Assembly (NCBI RefSeq): GCF_022760925.1
Contig: NZ_JAKTNT010000009.1
Coordinates: forward strand, 1-64,000
Direction of reading: 5' to 3'
Length of the DNA stretch: 64,000 nucleotides
Source of the DNA: Thermus hydrothermalis
GTDB taxonomy: Bacteria; Deinococcota; Deinococci; Deinococcales; Thermaceae
Position 1 is the first letter of the stretch, and every line of letters starts with the position of its first letter. Position numbers and translations under genes: made by a program. The notes below the pieces were generated by a model. The model ran no database searches. It was not told where the DNA came from and saw nothing but the letters and a program-made list of their open reading frames with translations. Of the stretch, positions 51,901 through 60,495 are shown piece by piece.

Positions 51901-53845
51901 GGCGAGGCTGGGCCTTCTCGGCCTTTCCGCTCGGGAAAAGCGCCTTCCCGAGGAGGTCTATGGGCTTCCCCCAGGGGAGGTGGCCCGCTTCCTGGGCCGG
52001 CTTTGGGTCGGGGATGGGGGGATAGACAAGAAAGGGCGGCTCATCCACTACGCCACCGCCTCGGAGGCTTTGGCCCGTGGGGTGCAGCACCTTCTCTTGC
52101 GCCTGGGTTTGCAGAGCCGGTTGGTGGCCAAGGAGTTTCCTTACCGGGAGGGGCGCAAGGGGTGGGTGGTCTACCTGCTGGGGGGCCTCGAGGCCGCCCG
52201 CCGCTTCGCCCTTTGGGTGGGGCCCTACCTGGTGGGCAAGCGGGCCCGGGACCTGGAGGAACTCCTCTCCGCTTGGGAGGAGGGCGGGCGGAGCACGAAG
52301 GACGTCCTTCCCCTCGCCTTCTTGCCCCTGGTGCGGGAGGCGGTGGCGCAGGCTTCCCCACAGGGTGTGGGGGCCTTTCTGGCGAAAGGGGGCTTGGCCC
52401 AAGGACTCCTGCGCCCGGGTAAGGGGCGGAGGGGCCTATCCCAGGCCACGCTCAAGCGCCTGGCCACCCTCACGGAAAGCCTTGCCCTTTGGCGCCTGGC
52501 TGCGGCCGAGATCTACTGGGACCGGGTGGAGGCCTTGGAGGCTTTGGGCGAGGAGGAGGTGTTTGACCTCACGGTGGAGGGCACCCACACCTTCGTGGCC
52601 CAGGACGTCATCGTCCACAACTCCCACGCCGCCGCCTATAGCCTCCTCTCCTACCAGACCGCCTACGTGAAGGCCCACTACCCCGTGGAGTTCATGGCCG
52701 CCCTCCTCAGCGTGGAACGGGGTGACTCGGACAAGGTGGCGGAGTACATCCGGGATGCCCGGGCCATGGGCATCCCCGTCCTGCCCCCGGACATCAACCG
52801 CTCGGGCTTTGACTTCAAGGTGGTGGGGGAGGAGATCCTCTTCGGCCTCTCGGCGGTGAAGAACGTGGGGGACGCTGCGGCGGAAGCCATCCTGAAGGAA
52901 AGGGAGCGGGGAGGGCCCTTTAAGAGCCTGGGGGACTTCCTGAAGCGCCTGGACGAAAAGGTGGTGAACAAGCGCACCCTCGAGTCCCTCATCAAGGCGG
53001 GGGCCTTTGACGCCTTTGGGGACCGGGCGCGCCTCCTCGCCTCCCTGGAGCCCCTCCTGCGCTGGGCGGCGGAAAGCCGGGAGCGGGCCCGCTCGGGGAT
53101 GCTGGGCCTCTTCGCCGAGGTGGAAGAGCCCCCCTTGGCGGAGGCCGAGCCCTTGGACGAGATCACCAGGCTCCGTTACGAGAAGGAGGCCTTGGGCATC
53201 TACGTGTCCGGCCACCCCGTGCTCCGCTACCCGGGGCTTAGGGAGGCGGCAAGCTGCGCCTTGGAGGAGCTAGAGCCCTTCACCCGGGGGCTTCCCCCGA
53301 GGTCCAAGGTGCTCCTTGCGGGCATGGTGGAGGAGGTGGTGCGCAAGCCCACCAAAAGCGGGGGGATGATGGCCCGCTTCACCCTTTCCGACGAGACCGG
53401 GGCCTTGGAGGTGGTGGCCTTCGGCCGGGCCTACGAGGGGGTTTCCCCCAAGCTCAAAGAGGATATGCCCCTCTTGGTCCTGGCGGAGGTGGAGCGGGAG
53501 GAGGGGGGGCTTAGGGTCATCGCCCAGGCGGTCTGGACCCACGAGGAGGTGGCGGAGGCCCCCAAGGCCTTGGAGGTGGAGGTGGACCACGCCCTTCTGG
53601 ACGAGAAGGGGATTACCCACCTCAAGAGCCTTTTGGACGAGCACCCGGGGACCCTTCCCCTCTACGTGAAGGTCCAGGGGCCCTTTGGCGAGGCCCTTTT
53701 CGCCCTCCGGGAGGCCCGGGTGGCGGAGGAGGCCCTTAGGGCCCTCGAGGCCGAGGGCTTCCGCGCCTATTTGGTGCCCGACCGGGAGGTCTTCCTCCAG
53801 GGGAACGGGGGGAACGGGGCCAAGGAGGAGGCGGTGCCCTTCTAA
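48902..53845 (+). CDS. dnaE: DNA polymerase III alpha subunit, interrupted by an intein
   Basis: 1647 codons, about 1222 after removal of the 425-residue intein, which is the normal Thermus DnaE size. PHP domain at the start (RFAHLHQHTQYSLLDGAAKL, AITDHGNLFG). The catalytic core has the PDIDTDFSDRKRD acidic motif (about residues 461-473 of the precursor) and GPGRGSAAGSLVAYAVGITN. After the intein come helix-hairpin-helix, OB and tau-binding regions, ending PF. Start ATG 48902 was chosen from the known MGxKLRFAHLHQHTQ start; TAGGAT (48888-48893) and GGGAGGAT lie upstream. It is the main replicase and needs splicing to be active. Confidence 0.97.
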   Translation: MGRRLRFAHLHQHTQYSLLDGAAKLSDLLKWVKEVSPEDPALAITDHGNLFGAVEFYKKATEMGVKPIIGYEAYVAAESRHDRKRGKGLDGGYFHLTLLAKDFKGYQNLVRLASRAYLEGFYEKPRIDREILREHAEGLIALSGCLGAEIPQFILQDRLDLAEARLNEYLSIFGDRFFIEIQNHGLPEQKKVNEVLKEFARKYGLGLVATNDGHYVRKEDARAHEVLLAIQSKSTLDDPERWRFPCDEFYVKTPEEMRAMLPEAEWGDELFDNTVEIARMCNVDLPIGDKMVYRIPRFPLPEGRTEAQYLMELTLKGLLDRYPDRITPEFYREVFRRLGKIPPHGDGQALAEALAQVEKEAWEKLLAGFPPLEGVREWTAEAILHRALYELGVIERMGFPGYFLIVQEYINWAKKHGISVGPGRGSAAGSLVAYAVGITNIDPLRFGLLFERFLNPERVSMPDIDTDFSDRKRDMVIQHVRERYGADRVAQIGTFGSLASKAALKDVARVYGIPHKKAEELAKLIPVQFGKPKPLAEAVQVVPELKAEMEKDPKIREVIEVAMRLEGLNRHASVHAAGVVIAAEPLTDLVPLMRDQEGRPVTQYDMGAVEALGLLKMDFLGLRTLTFLEEAKRIVRESKGVELDYDALPLDDPKTFELLARGETKGVFQLESGGMTNTVRGLKPRRIEDIIALVSLYRPGPMEHIPTYIRRHHGQEPVRYAEFPHAEKYLRPILDETYGIPVYQEQIMQIASAVAGYSLGEADLLRRAMGKKKLEEMQKHRERFVRGAKERGVPEEEANRLFDMLEAFANYGFNKCLPARAQVVDYRTGKLVSVGAIVRGEARGVWVASLDEETLRLVPRPVVAAFSSGRAQVFRLRTATGRVLEATANHPLYTPEGWRPLGALKPGDFVALPRHLPYLPSTSLKPHELDLLGFALAEGNLRHPSGFYLYTSSEEELCAMLTALEAFANTRAKVAWRRGVAHVYVGREDRRRPAEAVEFLARLGLLGLSAREKRLPEEVYGLPPGEVARFLGRLWVGDGGIDKKGRLIHYATASEALARGVQHLLLRLGLQSRLVAKEFPYREGRKGWVVYLLGGLEAARRFALWVGPYLVGKRARDLEELLSAWEEGGRSTKDVLPLAFLPLVREAVAQASPQGVGAFLAKGGLAQGLLRPGKGRRGLSQATLKRLATLTESLALWRLAAAEIYWDRVEALEALGEEEVFDLTVEGTHTFVAQDVIVHNSHAAAYSLLSYQTAYVKAHYPVEFMAALLSVERGDSDKVAEYIRDARAMGIPVLPPDINRSGFDFKVVGEEILFGLSAVKNVGDAAAEAILKERERGGPFKSLGDFLKRLDEKVVNKRTLESLIKAGAFDAFGDRARLLASLEPLLRWAAESRERARSGMLGLFAEVEEPPLAEAEPLDEITRLRYEKEALGIYVSGHPVLRYPGLREAASCALEELEPFTRGLPPRSKVLLAGMVEEVVRKPTKSGGMMARFTLSDETGALEVVAFGRAYEGVSPKLKEDMPLLVLAEVEREEGGLRVIAQAVWTHEEVAEAPKALEVEVDHALLDEKGITHLKSLLDEHPGTLPLYVKVQGPFGEALFALREARVAEEALRALEAEGFRAYLVPDREVFLQGNGGNGAKEEAVPF
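51347..52621 (+). mobile_element. DnaE intein with LAGLIDADG endonuclease
   Basis: 425 residues inserted between FNK and SHAAAYSLL of DnaE. Splicing block A starts with Cys1 (CLPARAQV). Block B is TANHPLYT (72-79). The homing-endonuclease motifs are LLGFALAEG (116-124) and FLGRLWVGDGG (215-225), each keeping its acidic residue. Block F is VFDLTVEGTHTFVAQD (405-420), and block G ends VIVHN with His424-Asn425, followed by Ser+1. All splicing residues are present, so both splicing and homing look functional. The insertion point is four residues downstream of the site used by cyanobacterial split DnaE inteins. Confidence 0.96.
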
Positions 53846-53851
53846 ACGAAA

Positions 53852-53877
53852 AAGGGCCGGGAAAAATCCCGGCCCTT
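53852..53877. terminator. Bidirectional terminator between dnaE and groEL
   Basis: AAGGGCCGGGA (53852-53862) and TCCCGGCCCTT (53867-53877) form an eleven-pair stem with an AAAA loop. A-rich bases lie on the left and CCTTT on the right, so it can end transcripts from both convergent genes. Confidence 0.9.
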
Positions 53878-53891
53878 CCCTTTAGAGGGCG

Positions 53892-55526
<1,635 letters not shown>

Positions 55527-55534
55527 TCACCTCC

Positions 55535-55840
55535 TTACTGCAGGACCGCCAAAAGGTCGCGCTCGGAGAGGATCACGTACTCCTCGCCGTCAATCTCAAC
55601 CTCGGTGCCGCCGTACTTGGCAAAGACCACGATGTCCCCCTCCTTGACCTCGAGGGGCACCTTCTGGCCGTTGTCCAAGATGCGGCCCGAGCCCACGGCG
55701 ATCACCTTGCCCTTTTGGGGCTTCTCCTTAGCGGTATCGGGAAGCACGATGCCGCCCTTGGTCTTGGGCTCTTCCTCAATCCGCTTCACCACAACCCGGT
55801 CGCCTAGGGGTTTGATCACGGTCTTCACCTCCGCAGCCAT
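55535..55840 (-). CDS. groES: Co-chaperonin GroES
   Basis: 101 residues from ATG 55840 (GTG 55846 would add two). [43 protein letters not shown] includes the mobile loop that caps GroEL. It ends [24 protein letters not shown] with [15 protein letters not shown]. Ribosome site GGAG. The operon has the best promoter in the window and a CIRCE-like operator in its leader. Confidence 0.98.
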   Translation of the reverse strand: MAAEVKTVIKPLGDRVVVKRIEEEPKTKGGIVLPDTAKEKPQKGKVIAVGSGRILDNGQKVPLEVKEGDIVVFAKYGGTEVEIDGEEYVILSERDLLAVLQ

Positions 55841-55853
55841 CTTCACTCCCCCC

Positions 55854-55882
55854 TTTGACGCTCAAAGGCCGAGAGTGTCAAA
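55854..55882 (-). promoter_or_regulatory. CIRCE-like operator in the groES leader
   Basis: On the minus strand TTTGACACTC, nine bases, GAGCGTCAAA; the two ten-base arms match at nine of ten positions. CIRCE is TTAGCACTC-N9-GAGTGCTAA, so arm core CACTC, nine-base spacing and placement at the transcription start (just downstream of AATAAT) all agree, while the outer bases differ. HrcA is the expected binder; no hrcA gene is in the window. Confidence 0.75.
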
Positions 55883-55891
55883 CCAAGGGTC

Positions 55892-55920
55892 ATTATTTTG
55901 CCCCCAGGCCCTTTTGTCAA
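55892..55920 (-). promoter_or_regulatory. groES-groEL promoter
   Basis: TTGACA (55920-55915) and AATAAT (55897-55892) are 17 bases apart: a perfect -35 and a good -10. The start of transcription should fall near 55885, directly before the CIRCE-like repeat. Confidence 0.88.
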
Positions 55921-56152
55921 GGGGGTTGAGGGGGGGCTTATAAACGGAGGGGCTCCTTCCCCCGCACCCCGGGGTGCGGCCCCGTGCCGGGGGGCCCTTC
56001 TCCCCGGGAAAGGGGAGGTAGCCCTCGGGCACAAGGAGGACCCCTTCCCTGGCCCGCCTTGCCGCCACAAGGGGGGCCTTCCCCGGTGGAAAGGCCAAAA
56101 AGGGAGCGTCCCTTCGTGGCGTTGGTTTGCCCTTGCCACCTCTGGGGTGGCT
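55921..56152. other. Non-coding stretch between groES and the methyltransferase gene
   Basis: About 230 bases with no convincing gene. Contents: TTATAA (near 55939), GC palindromes around CACCCCGGGGTG, and a weak hairpin GCCACC/GGTGGC (56135-56151) that may end the methyltransferase transcript. A short minus-strand frame (KAPLVAARRAREGVLLVPEGYLPFPGE) has no family match that I recognise. Confidence 0.5.
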
Positions 56153-56926
56153 TCAAGAAAAGCGCCTCTGCCGCAGGGCCTCGTAGAGGAGCAAGGCGGC
56201 GCTCACCGAGACGTTGAGGCTATCCGCCACCCCCCGCATGGGGATTTTTACCCGGGCGTGGGCCGCTTCCTTCCAAGGCTCGGGCAGGCCCGTATCCTCC
56301 GCCCCCAGGAGGAAGGCCACCCCCGGGCGGTAGTCCTCCTCCCAGTAAAGCCGCTCCCCTTCCGGGGTGGCGGCCACCAGGCGGAGGCCCTGGGCCTTTA
56401 GGTAGCGAAGGGCCTCCTCCTCTCCCACGGGGAAGACGGGCAAGGCGAAGACCGTTCCCGTGGAGTTCCGGATCACCTGGGGGCTATAGAGGTCCACCCC
56501 CTCCGCCACCAGGACCAGGTCCGCCCCCGCCCCGTCCGCCGCCCGCAGGATGGCCCCCAGGTTGCCCGGCTTTTCCAGGCCCACCACCGCCAGGACCAAA
56601 GGGTTTGGGGGGAGGCGCACCGCCTCCAGGCGCCTTTGGGGGATGCGGAAGACCCCCAGGACCTGGGCGGGGTTTTCCCGGGTGGAAACCCGTTCCAGGG
56701 CCTCTTGGGAAAGCTCCAAAACCGTGGCGCTTCCCGCCAGGAGGCGGTCTTCGGCCGTCGCCCTGGGGCCGAGGACGAGGGTTTCCAGGGTGAGGCCCGC
56801 TTTTAGGGCTCTTTCCACCTCCCGCCTTCCCTCCACCAGGAAAAGCCCGGTCCTTTCCCGCTCCTTCCGTTCCTTGAGGGCGGAAAGGGCCTTCACCTTG
56901 GGGTTAGCGGGGCTTTGGATCCGCAA
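56153..56926 (-). CDS. TrmH/SpoU family RNA 2'-O-methyltransferase
   Basis: 257 residues. An N-terminal substrate-binding domain (SPANPKVKALSALKERKERERTGLFLVEGRREVERAL) precedes a SPOUT domain with trefoil-knot motifs: VVGLEKPGNLGAILRAADGAGADLVLVAEGVDLYSPQVIRNSTGTVFALPVF, and FLLGAEDTGLPEPWKEAAHARVKIPMRGVADSLNVSVSAALLLYEALRQR. It modifies ribose in rRNA or tRNA; the exact target is unclear. The start is TTG 56926, chosen because GAGGTG sits four bases upstream; it overlaps the preceding gene by 23 bases. Confidence 0.88.
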   Translation of the reverse strand: MRIQSPANPKVKALSALKERKERERTGLFLVEGRREVERALKAGLTLETLVLGPRATAEDRLLAGSATVLELSQEALERVSTRENPAQVLGVFRIPQRRLEAVRLPPNPLVLAVVGLEKPGNLGAILRAADGAGADLVLVAEGVDLYSPQVIRNSTGTVFALPVFPVGEEEALRYLKAQGLRLVAATPEGERLYWEEDYRPGVAFLLGAEDTGLPEPWKEAAHARVKIPMRGVADSLNVSVSAALLLYEALRQRRFS

Positions 56927-59147
56927 GGCGCACCTCAAAGCGGGCCACCTTGGGCCCTTGGAGTTCCAGGACCACCTCCTCCACCTCCGGGAACTCCTCG
57001 AGGAGCCGGGAGAGGCGGAGGAGGATCTCCTGGTAGGGCCTGGGGTCTTCCCGGCCCTCGAGGGGCTTTAGGAGCTCCTGGGCGTCCTTGGCGGTGAGGG
57101 GGGAAAGGCGCTGGCCCAAGGCCTGCTCCCCCAAGGGGGTGGGGAGGAGGAGGGTGAGCACGGGGCCGAAGAGGGGGTGGGGCTCGGCCTTGAGGCGGAG
57201 GGTAAGCCCATTTTCCTTGCCCAAGGGGAGGCCGAAGGCCCTAAGAAGCGCTTCCGCCTCCTCCCGGCTTAGGCGCTTCTTCCCCTCCAGAAGCCGCCTC
57301 GCCTCCTCGAGACGCAGGTCCGGGAAGTCGGGGAAGAGGAGGGGCTCTTCCCGGAAGCGCTTGTAGGCCCAGGCCCGGGCCAGGGCGATGGCCGCCGACT
57401 CGGGGAAGCGGTAGAGGGCTACCCGTCCCAACACCCGGGCCCGCACCCCCGCGGAGCCCATGGCACAGGCTAGGAGGAGCTTCTCCCCTTCCGCCTCCCC
57501 TAGGAGGTTTAGGAACTCCTCCTCGGAGGCGTACCCCATGGGCACGAAGAGGAGAAAGACGCTTCCCGCATCGCTTTCTAGGGCCTCCTTGAGCGCCCGG
57601 GCGTAGTCCTCCGCCTTGGCGGTGGAGCCCAGGTCCACGTGCTCCACCTCGAGGCCCCCTTCCCGCAGGGCCTCCAGGGCCAGGTTGGAGGGGCCGGAGG
57701 CGTTGGAGATGAGGCGTACCCGGCCGTTTTCCGGTAGGCGCCCCAAGGAGAGGAGGGCGGCCACGTCAAAGGCCTCCTCCAGGTCGTTGGCCCGCACCAC
57801 CCCCGCCTGGGCGAAAAGGGCCCGCACCAGGGGATCCCGGGAGGGGTGGACGGCCAGGATGGGCTTCTTCTTGCCGATCCTGCGGGCCAGGCGGGAGAAG
57901 CGCCGGGGGTTGCCGAAGCTTTCCAGGTAAAGGAGGATGACCCGGGTGCGCTCGTCCTCCTCCCAGAACTGCAGGAGGTCGTTGGAGGAGATATCCGCCT
58001 TGGCCCCCAAGGAGGCAAAGGAGGCGATGCCGAGGCCCATCCCCTCGGCGTAGGCCATCACCGCCCGCCCCAGGGTGCCCGACTGGCTGGAGAGGGCCAA
58101 AGGCCCCGCCTTGGGCAAAGGGGCTAGGCCTGCGGCCAGGCGCACCTCGGGGTGGGTGTGCACGAGGCCCAAGGACCCAGGCCCCAAAAGGCGCATGCCG
58201 TAGCGGCGGGCCTTGTCCGCCAGGGCCTTGGCCTCTTCCGGGGCGAAGCCCGTGGTGAGGACGATGGCCCCCCTAACCCCCCGGCGGCCGCAGGCCTCCA
58301 GGGCGCCTGGGACGCGTTCCTTGGGCACGGCGATCACCGCCAGGTCCACGGGGCCGGGGATGCTCTCCACGCTGGGGTAGGCGAGGAGGGGGCCCACGGT
58401 GCCCCCCTCCTTGCCTATGGCCTCGTTCACGGGGTAGACGGGCCCCTGGAAGCGGCCAAAGATGAGGTTTTCCAGAACCCGGTAGCCGATGCTGTCCGGG
58501 TCCCGGCTCGCCCCCACCACCGCCACCCCCCGGGGAAAGAAGAAGGGGTGGAGGCTGGCGATGGTGGAAACCTTTTCCCGCCACTCAAACCGCTCCGCCG
58601 CCCGTTCCTCCAAGAGGATGTCAAACTCCACCTCCACCTCCCCCCCCTCCCGGTGGGCCCGCACCTGGAAGCCGCTTTCCATGAAGACGCTTAGCATCTG
58701 CCGGTTTTCCGCCAGGGTGAAGGCCTGGAAGCGCCGCACCCCCCGCTTGGCGGCGAGGAGGGCTAAGCGCTCCAAAAGGAGGGTGCCGAGGCCCTTGCCC
58801 TGATAGGCGTCGTCCACCAGGAAGGCTACCTCGGCGGTGTCCTCCCCCTTGGCCCGCACGTACTCCCCGGTGGCCACGATCCTCGGGGGCTCCCCGGCCA
58901 GGACGATGAGGGTCACCTTCTCCTCCTCGGGCTTGGCGGAAAGGAGGAGTTCCGCCGCCTTCTCCGGGGAGATGGGGGAGAAGAAGCGCATGCGCAGGGA
59001 TTCCGGGGAAAGCCGCCTGAGGAACGCCACGAAGAGGGGGAGGTCCTTGGGGGTGGCCCGGCGCAGGAGGGCGGTGCGCCCGTCCTTGAGGAGGACGGGG
59101 CCCTCCTCGAGGCCGTACTGGGGCGTGGGCGGGGGCACGTACCCCAT
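56904..59147 (-). CDS. GNAT acetyltransferase fused to an acyl-CoA synthetase-like protein (Pat type)
   Basis: 747 residues. The GNAT domain comes first (about 20-180), with the acetyl-CoA loop VDDAYQGKGLGTLLLERLA. It is followed by a CoA-binding domain (about 205-300, FFPRGVAVVGASRDPDSIGYRVLENLIFGRF) and succinyl-CoA-ligase-like domains (about 300-600). The ATP-grasp part at the C-terminus (about 610-747) is much shortened: LLRAFGLPLGKENGLTLRLKAEPHPLFGPVLTLLLPTPLGEQ. Domain order is reversed relative to E. coli PatZ. It is likely a protein lysine acetyltransferase whose synthetase half senses rather than catalyses. Leaderless promoter TAGGCTAAGGGC precedes the ATG. Confidence 0.85.
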   Translation of the reverse strand: MGYVPPPTPQYGLEEGPVLLKDGRTALLRRATPKDLPLFVAFLRRLSPESLRMRFFSPISPEKAAELLLSAKPEEEKVTLIVLAGEPPRIVATGEYVRAKGEDTAEVAFLVDDAYQGKGLGTLLLERLALLAAKRGVRRFQAFTLAENRQMLSVFMESGFQVRAHREGGEVEVEFDILLEERAAERFEWREKVSTIASLHPFFFPRGVAVVGASRDPDSIGYRVLENLIFGRFQGPVYPVNEAIGKEGGTVGPLLAYPSVESIPGPVDLAVIAVPKERVPGALEACGRRGVRGAIVLTTGFAPEEAKALADKARRYGMRLLGPGSLGLVHTHPEVRLAAGLAPLPKAGPLALSSQSGTLGRAVMAYAEGMGLGIASFASLGAKADISSNDLLQFWEEDERTRVILLYLESFGNPRRFSRLARRIGKKKPILAVHPSRDPLVRALFAQAGVVRANDLEEAFDVAALLSLGRLPENGRVRLISNASGPSNLALEALREGGLEVEHVDLGSTAKAEDYARALKEALESDAGSVFLLFVPMGYASEEEFLNLLGEAEGEKLLLACAMGSAGVRARVLGRVALYRFPESAAIALARAWAYKRFREEPLLFPDFPDLRLEEARRLLEGKKRLSREEAEALLRAFGLPLGKENGLTLRLKAEPHPLFGPVLTLLLPTPLGEQALGQRLSPLTAKDAQELLKPLEGREDPRPYQEILLRLSRLLEEFPEVEEVVLELQGPKVARFEVRLADPKPR

Positions 59148-59189
59148 GCCCTTAGCCTACCCCAGCCGGACTGGGGGTAGCATAGGGCC

Positions 59190-60443
59190 ATGCTGCGCCT
59201 GGACACCCGCTTCCTCCCCGGGTTTGCCGAGGAGCTCAAGGCCCACGCCCCCCTTCTCCTGGAGGCGCGGGAGCGCCTTTTGGCCAAGCGGGGCCAGAAG
59301 GGGGCCATGCTGGGCTGGATAGACCTCCCCGAGGACACGGAAACCCTAAGGGAGATCCGCCGCTTCCGCGAGGCGAACCCGTGGGTGGAGGACTTCGTCC
59401 TTTTGGGGATTGGGGGGAGTGCCCTGGGGCCCAAGGCCCTCGAGGCCGCCTTCCGTGAAAGCGGCGTCCGCTTCCACTACGTGGACCACGTGGAGCCCGA
59501 GCTCATCCGGAAGCTTCTCCAAAGCCTTGACCCCCACAAAACCCTGGTCAACGCCGTCTCCAAGTCCGGGGCCACGGCGGAAACCCTGGCGGGGCTTTTG
59601 CTCTTTTTGGACTGGCTGAAGGCCCACCTGGGGGAGGCGTGGCGGCGGCACCTGGTGGTGACCACGGACCCTAAGGGAGGCGCCCTAAGGGCCCTGGCGG
59701 GGCGGGAGGGCTTGAGGGCCTTTGCCATCCCCGAGGAGGTGGGGGGCCGGTTTTCCGTGCTCTCCCCCGTGGGCCTTCTCCCCCTGGCCTTTGCCGGGAC
59801 TGACCTGGACGCCCTCCTCATGGGAGCCCGCAAGGCCAACGAGCAGGCTTTGGCTCCCTTAGAAGAAAGCCTCCCCCTGAAGACGGCCCTCCTCCACCAC
59901 CTGCACCGCCACCTCCCCATCGCCGTCTTCATGGTGTACTCCGAGCGGCTTAAGTACCTCCCCGCCTGGTTCGTCCAGCTCCACGACGAGTCCTTGGGCA
60001 AACTGGACCGGGAAGGAAGGCGCGTGGGCACCACCGCCCTCCCCGCCCTGGGCCCCCAGGACCAGCACGCCCAGGTGCAGCTTTTCCGGGAAGGCCCCTT
60101 GGACAAGCTCCTCACCCTGGTCATCCCGGAAAACCCCGTGGAGGACCTCCCCTTGCCCCCGGCGGCGGAGCTTCCGGAGGCAGGGTACCTCTTCGGCAAG
60201 ACCCTTTTCCGCCTCCTCAAGGCCGAGGCGGAGGCCACCTACCAGGCCCTGGCGGAGGCGGGGCAACGGGTCTACGCCCTTTACCTTTCCCAGGTGTCCC
60301 CTTTCGCCGTGGGCTGGCTCCTGCAGCACCTCATGTGGCAGACCGCCTTCCTGGGGGAGCTTTGGGGGGTGAACGCCTTTGACCAGCCCGGGGTGGAGCT
60401 CGGCAAGCGCCTCACCCGGGCCTTTTTGGAGGGGGAGGGTTAG
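59190..60443 (+). CDS. pgi: Glucose-6-phosphate isomerase
   Basis: 417 residues, the compact Thermus form. It interconverts glucose 6-phosphate and fructose 6-phosphate. Seen: LLGIGGSALGPKALEAAF (about 70-87), VNAVSKSGATAETLAGLLLF (about 116-135), GGRFSVLSPVGLLPLAFAG and LGPQDQHAQVQLFREGP, then the C-terminal NAFDQPGVELGKRL. TAGCAT (59178-59183) is six bases before the ATG. It diverges from the Pat-type gene with 42 bases between starts. Confidence 0.97.
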   Translation: MLRLDTRFLPGFAEELKAHAPLLLEARERLLAKRGQKGAMLGWIDLPEDTETLREIRRFREANPWVEDFVLLGIGGSALGPKALEAAFRESGVRFHYVDHVEPELIRKLLQSLDPHKTLVNAVSKSGATAETLAGLLLFLDWLKAHLGEAWRRHLVVTTDPKGGALRALAGREGLRAFAIPEEVGGRFSVLSPVGLLPLAFAGTDLDALLMGARKANEQALAPLEESLPLKTALLHHLHRHLPIAVFMVYSERLKYLPAWFVQLHDESLGKLDREGRRVGTTALPALGPQDQHAQVQLFREGPLDKLLTLVIPENPVEDLPLPPAAELPEAGYLFGKTLFRLLKAEAEATYQALAEAGQRVYALYLSQVSPFAVGWLLQHLMWQTAFLGELWGVNAFDQPGVELGKRLTRAFLEGEG

Positions 60444-60495
60444 GGTGGAAGCGTGGAAATGTGCCTTGTGATACCCTGGCCTGGAGGAGGCCCGT

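Noticed and set aside
51347..52621. Possibility that the insertion in dnaE is a natural polymerase domain or a group I intron
   Set aside because: The frame is continuous, the borders are Cys...His-Asn/Ser with splicing blocks A, B, F and G, and DnaE homologues are continuous across this point.
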